Positions 45,656 through 56,877 of a DNA stretch of 64,000 nucleotides are shown here, in pieces (the stretch's first letter is position 1; each line of letters begins with the position of its first letter). The DNA comes from Urechis unicinctus. Lineage: Eukaryota > Annelida > Polychaeta > Xenopneusta > Urechidae. A model generated the notes under the pieces. It ran no database searches and was not told where the DNA came from. It worked only from the letters and a program-made list of their open reading frames with translations. The translations under genes were made by a program, and so were the position numbers. The stretch is from contig CM067357.1 of assembly GCA_034190875.2 (NCBI GenBank), positions 15,277,327 to 15,341,326 of the forward strand. Direction: 5' to 3'.

Positions 45656-46676
45656 ATCAGGGAACGAGTTGGTGACAGAGGAAGAAATCCCCACAGGGAC
45701 AGAACGCATTTATGCGCCCGATTATAAAGTGGTGTCTTCCCCGGTCAAGAGAAAAGTGTCCTTTGAAGGGAGAGTTGATGCGGCAAATTTGTTTACAATA
45801 TGATGCCCGATTACAATATGATGCCCGATGAGGCACTGACTTTGGGATTCTTCTATAACATGGTTTATTATCAGTTGTTGATTTACAATAGCGCTACCTG
45901 AAATATATATAAGACAACTTAGACAGTGAGACGATATTAATTATCCAGAAAAATCCAGTCTGGTTAATATTCGTCGTGCAATGATTGCAATATAGACGAT
46001 GTAGTTCCCAATACACTGTCAAATGACGTGGTTTGGCGATGATATTTGGGCTTTTTATTGCGAAATAGTTACAAAGCGAAAGCTACAAAAGCATAGACTC
46101 GGACAATATTGACTCTGTCAGAGTTAAACTCTGGCAGGAGGCAGGGTGTGTGCCAGTCGATGTGGGGGCGTCAATACGGCTAAATGATGTTAACGTGGAT
46201 TTTGACCATTACGAGTCGGTCAATGTACTCCAAGTCAATAGGCCGGATCAAATTGTAGTAAGTTGAGTTGTATTTGTAATAAAAATTATTTCATAAAAAC
46301 TGAACTCATGTCATGGAGGTTTAGAGTAAAGTAATAATAATAATAAAATAATATCTGACAGAATTCAATTAAAATAATTTTTATTTAATGATAAATAATA
46401 TAAAGATGTTTATATTCATGGTTATTAGTTCTCATGTTGTTTAACGTGATTTGTATAGTATTATATGCCATTTAGAACGAGATACTAATAATGGATAGGA
46501 ATTACTTCTCTTTCCTGTTTTTTGGCCAGATTTGTGCCGATGAAATAAAAGAAGGGCTGGTTACAGTAGATGGAGTGGAGGAGATCGGGTCATCTGTGAA
46601 CTTGTTCCTCTCAATGGACGCCGGCGAGGACATAGTGGCATCATGCACTAGTCTACTTTTATTAGCTTCCTGCTAA
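45656..46676 (+). pseudogene. OB-fold-like exon set (possible RPA-like protein remnant)
   Basis: Three plus-strand open pieces: 45656-45803 (SGNELVTEEEIPTGTERIYA, PDYKVVSSPVKRKVSFEGRV), 46122-46257 (VKLWQEAGCVPVDVGASIRL, NDVNVDFDHYESVNVLQVNR) and 46530-46676 (ICADEIKEGLVTVDGVEEIG, SSVNLFLSMDAGEDIVASC). The last two join in phase 0 across GTA/GTAAGTTG and TTTTTTGGCCAG to read PDQIVICADEIKEG. The pattern VxLWQEAG...VGxSIRLxDVxVxF followed by short strands is that of an OB-fold like those in RPA subunits, which bind single-stranded DNA. Such domains also occur in Helitron-type elements. The first piece does not splice cleanly to the second. The assignment is by pattern only. Confidence 0.35.
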
Positions 46677-47059
46677 GTGGAGACACTTGAAAATATCTAC
46701 AAGTGTATGCCATTAAGAGGGAAGATTGTGTTAAAGAACGGGAATAAAGTTACATCGTTTGATGTCGTAAATGAATAGTTCTGCAAATATGAGGATTGTT
46801 CTCCTCAGAAAGTACGACGTGCAATGATGTTTTGGTTTTGGGAATGTTTGGGACTTTTTTTGTTCACTACTAAATTTGTACTGCTATATGTCCCCAATAA
46901 AAGTTATATTTATCGAAATTAGAAATTATTTTGTGTTTTATCACTGAGGCGGCACCATACTTATATGATCCTGCTTAAACAATTTGATGGCTTTGTCTAT
47001 CTATTGGCGGTAGTAACAATTAACACAACTCAATACCAAGCCAACCAAGATGTAGGTAG
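46677..47059. other. AT-rich spacer
   Basis: AATAAA at about 46898 could end a plus-strand transcript of the preceding exons. Nothing else is seen. Confidence 0.4.
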
Positions 47060-47765
47060 CAGATTTACTTTGTGATGATATATGAGTGATCAAAGTACCC
47101 TGAAATTTAGGTAAAGCAAAATTAGAACCCATACACACAAATTATTGCCGGTGATTGCCTCCAGAGTCGACAGGTAATCAGAAAATACCACAAGACGCAT
47201 TTGACTTGATTGGGCAAAAAGGTGCTGTGCAATAGAAAGCTCCTCATTAAAAATTGATAATGGTAACCTCATATTAAAAGTGGTTTTGCCCATTAGGGCT
47301 GCAGCTCTAATCCTGTCGTCCTCTTTCATACCGTCTGTGTAAATGGCAGCACGATCTCAATATTTATCATTTAACTGGGATTCGGGCTGCTCTTGAGGAA
47401 ATGGATTTTACTTGGGCTAAAAACAATGCCAAATGTCGTATTTTGGGGGATCGACTTTAATCGAAGGGCATACTGTACGGCAACCTGCTCCCTTCGCACT
47501 CTAAGTGGAGCCACATTGGCTTCTACATGCAGACTTGTGATATGAGGTGATCTGAAGGCCCTGGGACAAAGCCTCAGATGCTGGGTTTTGAACCGTTTCC
47601 AATTGTTTTAAATAGGATGAACGGGAAGGACCATAGACAACCGTAATCCAATCTCGACCGCACAAGGGGCCGGTAAAGCCTCAAGAGGACTCGCTGGTCC
47701 CCTCCAAAACCAGTATTCAACAACATCTTCAAAAGTTGAAGGGTCCAGAAACTTTTTTCAATGCA
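47060..47765 (-). mobile_element. LINE F: decayed RT C-terminus and RNase H fragment
   Basis: 47760-47530 reads GGDQRVLLRLYRPLVRSRLD and YGCLW, the thumb region of LINE A's RT. 47329-47090 reads MKEDDRIRAAALMGKTTFNM and LVVFSDYLSTLEAI, a degenerate RNase H with its third Asp. Both ends are truncated and stops are frequent. The subfamily is more diverged than A-D. Confidence 0.75.
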
Positions 47766-48073
47766 GTTGAATGAGTGAGTATAGTGTTCAACGGCACATT
47801 AACACGTATGTGTTGTATCGCGCCTATAAATGTAAATGTGAAGAGATTAACCTGATTGAGCGCCTGCCTTCTAGGATAAAATGGAACAAAAAGAGGGAAA
47901 ACACATTGAAAACGATAATCCTAGGTCAAGTCGCCACCAGCCAATTGACCATATAAAATCCGGGACAGAGTGGTGTTTTGCAGATGTGGCCTTCACAAGG
48001 ACCACTCAGCTGACCCACCTGGATACTATTGTCCACCCACACAACCCACGGCCAACAGGTTGCCCCTTATTAT
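47766..48073 (-). mobile_element. SINE copy, 5'-truncated
   Basis: Tail GAGTATAGTGTTCAACGGCA at 47775, body with TTCTAGGATAAAATGGAAC, AATCCGGGACAGAGTGGTGT, and leader sequence to CGGCCAACAGGTTGCCCC (48073). It sits directly 5' of LINE F in the same orientation. Confidence 0.82.
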
Positions 48074-48292
48074 TAGGCAAAATTCCCTTCACATCCATGA
48101 TGAGCGACCTGCTGCATCCAGTTCTGATGGTGATATCCCCACGTGTCTATCATCTCTTACAGTGTCAAAACAATTGTCCAGAGGACACTCAAATGTAAAA
48201 CTAGAACTCGGCCTATCTGCTGGTCGAACATGTGTTGAAATCGCACAGCAAGGCACGCGAGTGGGTGCAACATGCGATCCCTTATAATCAAA
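48074..48292 (+). other. Open, protein-like stretch of unknown origin
   Basis: The plus frame reads HDERPAASSSDGDIPTCLSS, LTVSKQLSRGHSNVKLELGL, SAGRTCVEIAQQGTRVGATC and stops at 48287. It is bounded by retroelements on both sides. It may be an exon remnant; I do not recognise it. Confidence 0.25.
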
Positions 48293-48540
48293 AGCAAGAT
48301 AAGTATAGGGATTAACGGCACACCAACACTTGTGTGTTATATGGTGCCTACTAAAGGGAGTGGGGGAAACACGAAAACGGAAATCAAGGAATAAAATAAA
48401 CTAAAATTAAACTCATAAGTATTAATTGAGTTGTATGAACTCTATAAGAATTGTATCTTCTAGAATCTGTAATAAAGTCAAATACCTCTGATGAAACCAA
48501 GAATTTGATATGAATCTACCCTTTCGAACAATTCTGACAT
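48293..48540 (-). mobile_element. LINE E: 3' UTR fragment
   Basis: The stem-loop (GGCACaccAACAC...GTGTT...GTGCC) at about 48317-48348 and the AT-rich 3' UTR of LINE A/D type are followed by the start of the ORF2 end (ACCCTTTCGAACAATTCTGA). It is truncated there. Confidence 0.78.
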
Positions 48541-49283
48541 ACATTGAACCGAGATATCACAGAGCAACCCCCATCCTGTGATGATGCGAGAATTTATCGC
48601 TGAACCCGGGCTACCACCCAAAGCAGCCATGAGCTGTTGCTCATCCTCCACAAGCAGCAGTGGAAACTTCTGCAGAAGACCCTCAACCTGATGAGACTGG
48701 GACTACAGACACGGATTTGTGATTCACTCAAAACCGATACTCAGACATCATATTTTGCTGAAGACGTCAGCATTTTGCTCTATATGAAAGAACGGAATAG
48801 GATCCAAATCAAGAATCCAAATATGAAGATACTCTGATTGAAAGTGAGTTGCTGGATGTCCCTGTATCTGTAATGGCAGACAGCACTCTCTTGCACAAAG
48901 CCAAATGTGATTCTCGCGAAAACAGCTATACATGCTGTAGGGGTGAAATTAGAATGCTTTCGTCAGAGATCAAATTCTACTGCACGGAAGATGATTAATT
49001 TTGACGAAACTGAAGCCATGTCAAGAAGGAGGACCATTACGCCTACTGTACAAGGCCATTGACCAATATAACTCCATAAGAAAGCCCTCTTCTGTTATCT
49101 TTTCATGCTCATCAACAAATAACATCCAGAGGTTTTTATGTTACATTTTCAAGAAATATAACACAAACATCTTCAAAGTAAAGTTGGAAAACTTCAGGCG
49201 ACCTTATTTAGTAATAGCTACCATGTCCCAAATATGTTTCACTCGATACCATGATGCTATTGGTAATGCCCTCTCATCTGTAA
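48541..49283. other. No recognisable gene
   Basis: Short frames only; possible exon pieces but no motif. Confidence 0.4.
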
Positions 49284-49356
49284 TTCCACTCAACCACCAA
49301 GATCCAATTGTCAACCGACACGAGTCGCAATCCACGACCAAGAGTGAGCCCCCTAT
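49284..49356 (-). mobile_element. SINE leader fragment
   Basis: ACTCAACCACCAAGATCCAA, CGACACGAGTCGCAATCCAC and GAGCCCCCTATG match the leader part of the family. Only about 70 bases remain. Confidence 0.65.
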
Positions 49357-49886
49357 GTATGTTACACAAGTCATATGTTGTTTGTAAAGGCCGGTGATTT
49401 ATATTGACTGTTTTTGCTGCATTTGCTCTATCAACTGTTGCTACCGGTGATAATCACACAGTTGTCAGACTGGACATACTATGCACAGAATAAACTGTTC
49501 AATTGTTTTCATCTTATGTTATATATAAGTGACTTGACTGTTAATGCATTCGTTTTGTGGATGCATTGAGAATTTACATCTTTGTTTTTCAGTCATATTT
49601 TAAGCAATTGTTTGCTATAGCACTGATTACATCTTCTGAATCATTTATATTGGTCACTCTTTGTCAAAGTTAGAACATAATTTATCGAATTAGCTTGTGT
49701 TATGTCCACACCTCTTTTGCTATGCGCTTCAGCTGATATTACTGTTCCCGCTTTTAACCTGGATGATAATCATGTTATCAACATTAAGTTAGTCATTTTA
49801 TTCATGCAATGTTGTCGTGTGGTGACATTTGTTATTACCACAAGAAGGGTTGTCAAGACAAGAATTGTGGGAAGATTTCTTAAGGT
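49357..49886. other. No recognisable gene
   Basis: The plus-strand stretch VVTFVITTRRVVKTRIVGRF just before the LINE tail might be exon sequence. Otherwise AT-rich. Confidence 0.35.
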
Positions 49887-51166
49887 AAGGTAAGTATAGG
49901 GTTTAACGGCACACCAACACTAGTGTGTTATATGGTGCCTACTTAAGGAGTGGTATATACGAGTACGAAAGGATAAGAAGTCAAGGTTTACAACCAACTA
50001 AAAATTAAACCTATTAGCATTAATTGAATTATATTAATTGAATTACATTAATTTGGACTGTATTGCATTAATGAGAATTGTATGATCTAAAATCTAAAAT
50101 AGTCCAATTTCTCTTATGTATCTTAGATGGATTCACCCTTTCAAACAATTCTGAAAGGGTTTGAACCCAGAAGAAGCGATTTCGGATCAAAATCAAATCA
50201 GCACATTCGATGATAATGTGCTTGACGGTGTAGGTGCATTGACAAGGAATGCATTCAGGGATGGGCTCGTCCCTTAGTAGAAAGGCATGAGTTGTATAGG
50301 TGTGTCCCTATAAGAGCGCAAGCAAGAACGACCTCTTCTCTTCGGCTCTCTCTCTCTGCAGCTGTGTGGCCACTCCCCAAGTTGAGGCTGGATTTCGTAA
50401 AGTTTGTTTGGAATGGATTCATCCCACTGGTCCTGCCATTTCTGTTTCAAAAGTTTGACGACCTGCGGTTTTAAGTCTGTAAAAGGGATTTTGGTCTCAG
50501 ACACTGGCTCATGTAGGGCCTCTTTTGCGGTCCTATCGGCTCTTTCGTTGCCTGGGATACCCATGTGACTAGGTACCCAGACAAACTCAACATTTTCCCC
50601 AGCATGGATAAACGAGTAAGATTTTTTAAAATATCTACAACAATATGGCACGATAATAGCTTATTTCCAATTGCCTCCAGGGCAGACAAAGAATCGCTAA
50701 AAATTGTAAAATCCGCATTGGGACGGTGAGCAATAAGGCCCGATGCCATCCTTATTGCGGTAACTTCGGCTGTAAAAACAGATGCTGCACCAGGCAGTCT
50801 TTCCTTGTGGGTCTGAGGTCCGAACACGACTCCAGCGCTCACACGGTTTGCATCTTTGGATCCATCAGTATAAAAATGTATCTTGTCTTTGTGATGTTCT
50901 TTTAGTTCATTAAATTTCATCAAGAGGTCATTTGCATTTAATTTATCATATTTGGTAAGGGATGTGTCTATTGTTGGTGTGTTCAATTGCCAGGGTGGTG
51001 TTTCGGGAATTTTGTTTGGAGCAATAATGTCTAGATTATTGGCTATGTTGTTTAGTGATTCTTGATTACGGATGCCAAGAGGTGGTATGGCATTATGTTT
51101 ATTTTCATACATTACTTGGTATTTGGGGTGGAAGATAATGTCATAGGCAGGGTGATCTGGATTGAT
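49887..51166 (-). mobile_element. LINE D: 3' 1.3 kb of a LINE A-type element
   Basis: It is closely similar to LINE A over 34.0-35.2 kb. It includes the region upstream of RNase H (NPDHPAYDIIFHPKYQVMYE), RNase H (FYTDGSKDANRVSAGVVFGP, FSDSLSALEAIGNKLLSCHI, GNERAD variant) and the C-terminus, and the complete 3' UTR. It keeps one continuous frame at the point where LINE A has an extra C (IPETPPWQLNTPTIDTSL). It has its own frameshift near 50600 (LGKMLSLSGYLVTWVSQ). It is 5'-truncated at 51166, inside sequence that reads as a PIF1-like helicase. Confidence 0.88.
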
Positions 51167-51345
51167 AAAAATCAAATTGTTGTCAGCATGAAGGTCGGCA
51201 AGGGACAAGTTTATGTTGAATTTAGTCGTGTGAAGAAACTGTAAGGTCTTTATACCACTGATTTCAATGTCAAGGCTAACAAGACAAATCCAACAATTGC
51301 TGATGAGATGATGGAAATGCAATCAAGGTGCATGCTGCAATTTGA
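51163..51345 (+). pseudogene. PIF1-like helicase C-terminus remnant
   Basis: The plus frame reads IDKNQIVVSMKVGKGQVYVE, FSRVKKL, TAA, GLYTTDFNVKANKTNPTIAD, EMMEMQSR. GQVYVxxSRVxxLxGL is motif VI of PIF1/RecD-type helicases, with the usual downstream xxNPxxxxEM helix. A TAA (51241-51243) and a later TGA interrupt. PIF1-type helicases occur both as host enzymes and in Helitrons. Only the C-terminus is here because LINE D lies directly upstream. Confidence 0.5.
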
Positions 51346-51735
51346 TCCACCAATTATCGTGCACAGAGATACGCAGAATGGTTGACATTTGAAAATCTTA
51401 ACATAAGACACTTCTTTGATACAATGGTAGACCTCAAATGCCCAGAAGAAATGTAATGTTTCACTGAAACAAACCGGCGAATCTTTTGCAACACATTCTA
51501 GCGCCATTTATTGATCCTAAGCAGGAGAAAAATGATTCTGCATATTTTCTTTAGATGTGAATAGATTATTGTCTTCATAAGAACAACAAACATGTCATGA
51601 ATCTGCTTTTCTTTGTTGTTGTATTTCAACGTTATATTCAGAAACAGTGAGAGAGTGGGCGATCTTATAAATGGTAGAAAGACTCCTCAGCATGAAAGTT
51701 TCCTTCTTGAAAGAGCATGATTACGAGCTGATAAC
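51346..51735. other. No recognisable gene
   Basis: Weakly coding-like but broken. Confidence 0.35.
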
Positions 51736-51890
51736 AATGACCTTAAGACTCCATTCCACCAGGCTGTTTTGAACCACTATACTGCTGCCATGAAGTTACT
51801 GCTGCGATATGGAGCCGAGGGACAAAACATTCCATCGCAGACTGATCGTAATGGCCAGCATGGTGTCATGGCGGTATAACAAAGCATGAA
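51736..51890 (+). pseudogene. Ankyrin-repeat fragment
   Basis: RADNNDLKTPFHQAVLNHYT, AAMKLLLRYGAEGQ and QTDRNGQ follow the ankyrin pattern (D..G.TPLH.A...........LL..GA......D..G) for about one and a half repeats. Stops flank it on both sides. It could be one exon of a larger gene. Confidence 0.45.
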
Positions 51891-51949
51891 AGTTAGGCGG
51901 CAGCTTATTCTCAGCCTGTGTATGTGTGTGTGTTAATGTAATTGTGCAT

Positions 51950-51966
51950 ATATATATATATATGTA
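51950..51966. repeat. (AT)n microsatellite
   Basis: A short TATATATATATATA run. Confidence 0.9.
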
Positions 51967-52125
51967 AATAAATGTATTGACATATTTCGTGATTATTGTT
52001 CAATATATATGCGATAATGCAATGAATAAGAAATGTTATGTACTCCAACGCAACGCTTGCTGTCTTTATTACAATAAAATTGATGAAAGATATTATTCCA
52101 AATGAGATAACAATGGGGACATTAA

Positions 52126-52366
52126 AGCCACCAGGCTGTTATAAAATGGAACAAATGTAGCCACTAGGCTGTTCAAAGATGAAACAAGTGAAGCCACTAG
52201 GCGGTTATCAAATGGCACAAATGAAGCCACTAGGCTGTTCAAAGACGGAACCAGTGTAGCCACTAGGCTGTCCAAACATGGAACAAGTGTAGCCACTAGG
52301 CGGTTATCAAATGAAACAAATGCAACCACTAGGCTGTTCTAAGATGGAACCAGTGTAGCTACTAGG
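52126..52366. repeat. 33-bp minisatellite, about 7 units
   Basis: Units of the type GCCACTAGGCTGTTCAAAGA + TGGAACAAGTGTA recur at 52127, 52160, 52193, 52226, 52259, 52292, 52325 and partly 52358. Because 33 is divisible by three, the minus strand stays open as an 11-residue repeat (SLVATLVPxxN), probably by chance. A related two-to-three-unit array is at 56779. Both arrays sit directly before a SINE tail. Confidence 0.88.
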
Positions 52367-52745
52367 TAAGGTAAGATAAGTATAGGTTTTAACGGCACAC
52401 CAACACTCATGTGTTATATGGTGCCAAGAAAGGTTAATAGATAATTTGACCTGATTAAGCAGCCGCCTTCTAGGATAAATGGAAAAAAGAGGGACATACA
52501 AGTGGATGATAATGACTGCCGATTGACTGGACCAGGCCATTCCAGCCTCTTGTCTAGACGAAATCCGGGCCCAAGTGGTGTGTTGCAGATATGGCCCTTG
52601 CGAGACCACTCCGCTCAACCATCAGGAACCCATTGTCCACTGACACGAGTCGCAACCCACGGCCAATAGGTTGCCCCCTATTAGTCGCCTGTTACGACAT
52701 GCAGGAAGATACAGTGGGCCTATTCTACCCCCGTACCCACAGTGG
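52367..52745 (-). mobile_element. SINE copy, near full length
   Basis: The tail (GTAAGGTAAGATAAGTATAG) starts at the end of the 33-bp minisatellite; the leader end (CCCCCGTACCCACAGTGGG) is at 52745. The hairpin region reads GTCGCCTGTTACGAC on the plus strand, with both stems kept. Confidence 0.88.
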
Positions 52746-53054
52746 GATAACAAAGAAACACAAAACGGGGCGAATTCCATTCGTGGAAAATTACGAATTA
52801 CCATTATTTTCTGCACTGAAGAGTCATTTGAGTGATAGTTTGATGCTCACAATACGCCCCACAATATCATGGACTATCATGATTTTGCAAGAATTGATTT
52901 AGCACTTTTTGCATGCTCTTCATATTATGAAAGAAATGCAAGTGCAATTATTTTTGTCTGGGAATGAAACTGATAAGAATTCTCATTCTTTTATTGTATC
53001 ATATGCATAATAGCTTGCATTACAATGTTGTAGTGAGCACTCTGAAAGAAGAAT
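52746..53054. other. Spacer
   Basis: Nothing recognisable. Confidence 0.4.
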
Positions 53055-53074
53055 GTGTGTGTGAGATTCATGAT

Positions 53075-53750
53075 AATATGTCTTTCAAGTCGAGTTGGCC
53101 AACAGCTCAACTCAAAGAAGACAAAGGTGATGGCAATCAACTCAGTGGGCAGTACCATCAAGACCCGAAATGGCGCTCCCCTAGAGGTCATTGAAGAGTT
53201 TAAACACCTTGGCGTCCTCATAGGATCAACTGAGAGTGAGATAAGAGTGAGGAGAGCCCTGGCATGGAAGGCCCTTCATGGCATGAGACGAGTGTGGAGA
53301 GCGGTTCTCAATGATAACATCAAGAGATGTCTGTTCGTTGCTACAGTTGAGTTGAGACATGGATCGCAAATCAAGAAAGAGCACTAGACGGCGTCTATAC
53401 AGGAATGCTACGGATGGCCCTTGATGTGCACTGGGAAGACCATATGCCAAACTCCCAGCTCTACGCTGCCCTACCAATGGTAACTGTTAAGATCAGGGAA
53501 CGAAGGATGAGGCTTGCTGGCCACTGTGTCCGCCATCCAGAGATAGCTGTGAGCCCCCTAGTTCTCTGGGAGCCCATTGACAGAATCAGGAGCAAGGGCA
53601 GGAGGAGAATTACATTCGTAGATCAGCTGAAGAAGGACGCAACACAACAGGAAACATCTGAGCTTAGGACGCTGATGCTGGACCGGGATGCGTGGAAGAC
53701 GACCATCAGAGTTTCCCGAGAAGGCGTCGGCTGAAGACATCCTCTCGCTC
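53075..53750 (+). mobile_element. Second LINE type: RT C-terminal fragment (RTE-like organisation)
   Basis: The plus strand reads QQLNSKKTKVMAINSVGSTI, EVIEEFKHLGVLIGSTESEI, RVRRALAWKALHGMRRVWRA, then after a short gap near 53370 MLRMALDVHWEDHMPNSQLY, ERRMRLAGHCVRHPEIAVSP and GRRRITFVDQLKKDATQQET. This is the RT thumb and C-terminal region of a different non-LTR family. It ends 13 bases before an (AACT)n tract, as expected for an element whose 3' end is a simple repeat. It is on the plus strand, unlike all the neighbouring LINE/SINE copies. Confidence 0.78.
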
Positions 53751-53791
<41 letters not shown>

Positions 53792-53793
53792 GC
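53751..53793 (+). repeat. (AACT)n tract, probable 3' tail of the preceding LINE
   Basis: About ten uninterrupted AACT units start just after the end of the LINE coding sequence. Confidence 0.9.
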
Positions 53794-53885
53794 TGCCAAT
53801 GTACAACCTGCTGTCAATGCCCAACCTGATGTTGGTGTCCATCCTGCTGTTGATGAGGCCATAGGGGATCAAGCGATGGAAGGTG

Positions 53886-54300
53886 AGGTAAGTATAGGAT
53901 TTAACGGCACACCAACACTAGTGTGATGTGGCGCCTACAAAGATGAATAGATCCGATTAACCCGATTAAGCAGTCGTCTTCTAAGACAAATGGAAAAAAG
54001 AGGGAGACACAATTGGATGATGATGAAAAATATAAAAATCAAAATATTATCCTATGGCAATTCACCTCCAGCCGATTGATTGGACCAGTTCATTTCAACC
54101 TCTCGTCTAGGTGAAATCCAGGCCAGAGAGCTCTATGTTGCAGACATGGCCCTCAAAAGGACCTCTCCACTAAGCAACCTAAATCCCAATTTTCATTGAC
54201 ACGAGTCGCAACTCATGGCCAAAAGGGTGCCCCCTATAAGTTGCCTCTTACGACATGTTTGGGTGTAAAATGGGCCTATTCATTTCACCTCCACAGGCGG
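53886..54300 (-). mobile_element. SINE copy, near full length, diverged
   Basis: Tail GTGAGGTAAGTATAGGATTT at 53886; leader end TTTCACCTCCACAGGCGG at 54300. The hairpin reads GTTGCCTCTTACGAC. The inner 3' stem has lost two bases (GTGATGTGGCGCC). Confidence 0.85.
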
Positions 54301-54369
54301 TACAAAGAAACAGGAAGCAGGAAGGAGGAGGAAGCACCTGGAGTGGGCCGCGTTCACCGCGCGGCGGTC

Positions 54370-54500
54370 AGGTGTGTGAGGTTGCATGAATGTGGTCTGA
54401 CCAACGCGACGCGGTTGAACTCCTGTCACCTGACAACAACCTAAGGCATGTGAACCTTGGCCATAACATGGCGCTGAGTAAAGAAGAGGTGAGCTATACG
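54370..54500 (+). pseudogene. Possible leucine-rich-repeat fragment
   Basis: VRLHECGLTNATRLNSCHL and, one base shifted, NNLRHVNLGHNMALSKEEV resemble LRR units of the RI/NLR type. It is too short and broken to be sure. Confidence 0.25.
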
Positions 54501-55479
54501 CTAAGGTGTATGGATAAACTTAACCTTATTTTAGAGACGCCTTAAAGATAAACGGAATCGGAAAAAACAGGGAAATCGATGTTGATGAAGATGCACGGAA
54601 GAATACGGAGCAAAAGATAAGAATATCCTGGTCAACTTCATCATAAACACTGCATGGATGTAATCATTTCAACTCATACTTCATGCGTCATCTCATACTT
54701 GATATGTTTTTCAAGTAACTTGCAGATTTTGTTCTGTGTGGAAGTCGTGTGTCACCTGTCATCCTACATCAACTCTCTCTCGTTGATTTCCGTTACTTAA
54801 TTGATCGTGTATGTAATTGTTTTTATTGATATACAAAGATCACTATGAGAAACCACGAAATAAGTGGTTGAAGGCAGAGGAGTACACAAGCTCTGACATG
54901 GGTACAACCGATGACGACAGAAGGATGAGTGATATATGATCATCTAAGCCTACATCAAATGTCGTTAATGTGTATCTATCAACTAAGAAGTATCTATTTA
55001 CCAAGAGCATACAAAATGTCACAATATAATGCCGGTTTATTGGTGATATGATTCGTGTTAAATTGGTGTAATCCTTCTCTAATCCCTTTAGGAAGAGACC
55101 CCTGGAAGGGCGGAGGCTACTGATGAGTCGAAATGGTTTGCCTGCTACATTTTGTAGGCTTGGAATACCTTTTGCTTTAGAATGTCCTGATGGATAATGA
55201 TTTTGTATAGTGTTCATGTTGAACGGGACAGAGAAGCACACGAGTGTTACCTCCCACAACCCCAAGCCAGAGTGATGACTATATCAAAGGCGGTTAGTTA
55301 TTTTATGGTCTTGAACTCTTTAATTAATCATGAAAAGTCTATTCGTGGGTTATGTCTTTCCTGCTATTTTATAGTTTGGAATCAAGACTTATGTTTGTGC
55401 ATAATCATATATCTATTATAGCATTGAAAATATGTATTTTGTGTTATGTTATAACAAAGGCTGCTTAACACAAGCTTAC
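54501..55479. other. No recognisable gene
   Basis: Nothing supportable; some short frames on both strands. Confidence 0.4.
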
Positions 55480-56010
55480 CTCCCTAGGGCAGTGTGCAAA
55501 GATACAATGGAAAAGTCTTTGGCAATCAAGTCATGTCAGAGGGATTCCAACAATGAGATAACCGCTAACATCAAGTAGTGTTTTGAAATGCTCATGTCGT
55601 TCTACAAAACTCGATCACCAGTACTCCCTATCATGTATGGGAAGTACTACACACAGATATATGCAGAGCTAAGCTACGTGGTTTGTGTAAGCATACAGTT
55701 GCCTTATTGTGTTTTGTGGCCAGCTTTGTTGAACAGAGAGACACAGGCATGACCTCCAAACATCAATAATGCTCAAGCCTCCTGAGAAGGGTGAGAAAAT
55801 TCACTTCCTGACTTTACCAACAGCATGAACATTGTGGGTGTGACTTCTACTATAGATAAGCATTCAAGTGTGTCCAACATCAGCCGTGTTACATTCGATC
55901 CGCGCACAATAAATGATCGGGTGGAAAAGACTATTGGTGACTTAGTCCTCGATGAACTGGCCACAATCACAGGTGGAAACTGTACAATATAATTGTATTC
56001 ACCCATAGAA
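55480..56010 (+). pseudogene. Coding-like remnants upstream of the YqaJ locus, unrecognised
   Basis: Two protein-like plus-strand pieces: TMEKSLAIKSCQRDSNNEIT with EMLMSFYKTRSPVLPIMYGK (about 55508-55690), and NIVGVTSTIDKHSSVSNISR, VTFDPRTINDRVEKTIGDLV, LDELATITGGNCTI (55827-55992). Stops separate them. They could be the N-terminal part of the YqaJ protein downstream. Confidence 0.3.
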
Positions 56011-56219
56011 AAAGCTGTCCATGACCATGCTCATGTGGTGGCAAATAGTAATGTTGAAAATGAACTGTAGGTTTCTAAAACCAAATACACCCAAACAGCT
56101 GCAGAGGCAAAGAACAATACAAACCAATTCTCAAATGCCCATTTTCAGATTAACGCATTTTTAAGCAATCTGGCTTCATCAAGATGCTTTCAATTTGCTG
56201 GACTTAAAAACTCAGGCAT

Positions 56220-56795
56220 CATGTAAATAACGGTGGGAACACCACAAGGGACGTCTCACTGGGTCAAAAATCCGTGAATGTGCGAGCAAATTGAGAAATG
56301 ATTTGACGATGGACAGAAAGTTCACATCAACACTTTCTGATGTGATGGGGTATCCTCAGGCAGCGTACTCAAAGTAGCTTGATTGTGGAAGCAAAAAGGG
56401 AAACTATGTGCAAAGAGGGCCTATGTGCAAACCATGAAGTAACCCATAAAAGTAAGAACGAGGTGTCCACATTTCCCATAAACATGTCATACATCGCAGG
56501 ATGCCCAGATGGATCATCTCATGTTCCTGCCATGGCAAAGGGGTCCTGGAAATGAAGTACCCTTATACACATTGCCTTAAGTCCATCATCGTCTATGCTA
56601 AAGAGAAAGGTGGATGTCTGTTAATAGATGCAAGCAGACATGCTCTGCGTAAGAGGGACCACCAATATTATATACAGGCCCAAAAACAAATGTTTGTCAC
56701 TGGTAAGAAGTCTGCAGATTTTGTTCTGAAGACTGCTGCTCTGGAAGGTAGTCAACACCAATCCAGCCACAAGGCTGCTATAAGATTGAACTAAT
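56220..56795 (+). pseudogene. YqaJ-like exonuclease pseudogene, locus 2
   Basis: Motifs in family order: HHKGRLTGSKIRECASKL (about 56241-56295), MSYIAGCPDGSS (about 56484-56519, the LGASPDG motif), GVLEMKYPYTH (about 56536-56569, catalytic E-x-K), HQYYIQAQKQMFVTG (about 56659-56705, HxYYxQxQ) and SADFVLKTA (about 56712-56738). Frameshifts at about 56390 and 56515 and a TAG near 56376 break it. The core residues that would bind metal (D of PDG, E and K of ExK) are still readable. YqaJ enzymes degrade double-stranded DNA ends during recombination. A related locus is at 13231-14130. Confidence 0.62.
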
Positions 56796-56870
56796 GGTGC
56801 CATAAGGCTGCAATAAGATGGAATCAGTGAAGCCACAAGGAATAGATATGTAGAATCAGTGTTCTGCGCC
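56779..56870. repeat. Second array related to the 33-bp minisatellite
   Basis: AGCCACAAGGCTGCTATAAG, TGCCATAAGGCTGCAATAAG and AGCCACAAGG start at about 32-33-bp spacing and share GCCAC-AAGGCTGxxATAAGA with the array at 52126. It also lies directly before a SINE tail. Confidence 0.6.
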
Positions 56871-56877
56871 TGATAGT

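Noticed and set aside
52093..52329. 78-aa minus-strand ORF with 11-residue repeats
   Set aside because: It is fully explained by a 33-bp minisatellite, whose period keeps any frame open.
53055..53387. Fragment as part of the LINE A/B family
   Set aside because: Its protein sequence, simple-repeat tail and orientation differ from the RNase H-bearing family; it is a separate LINE type.
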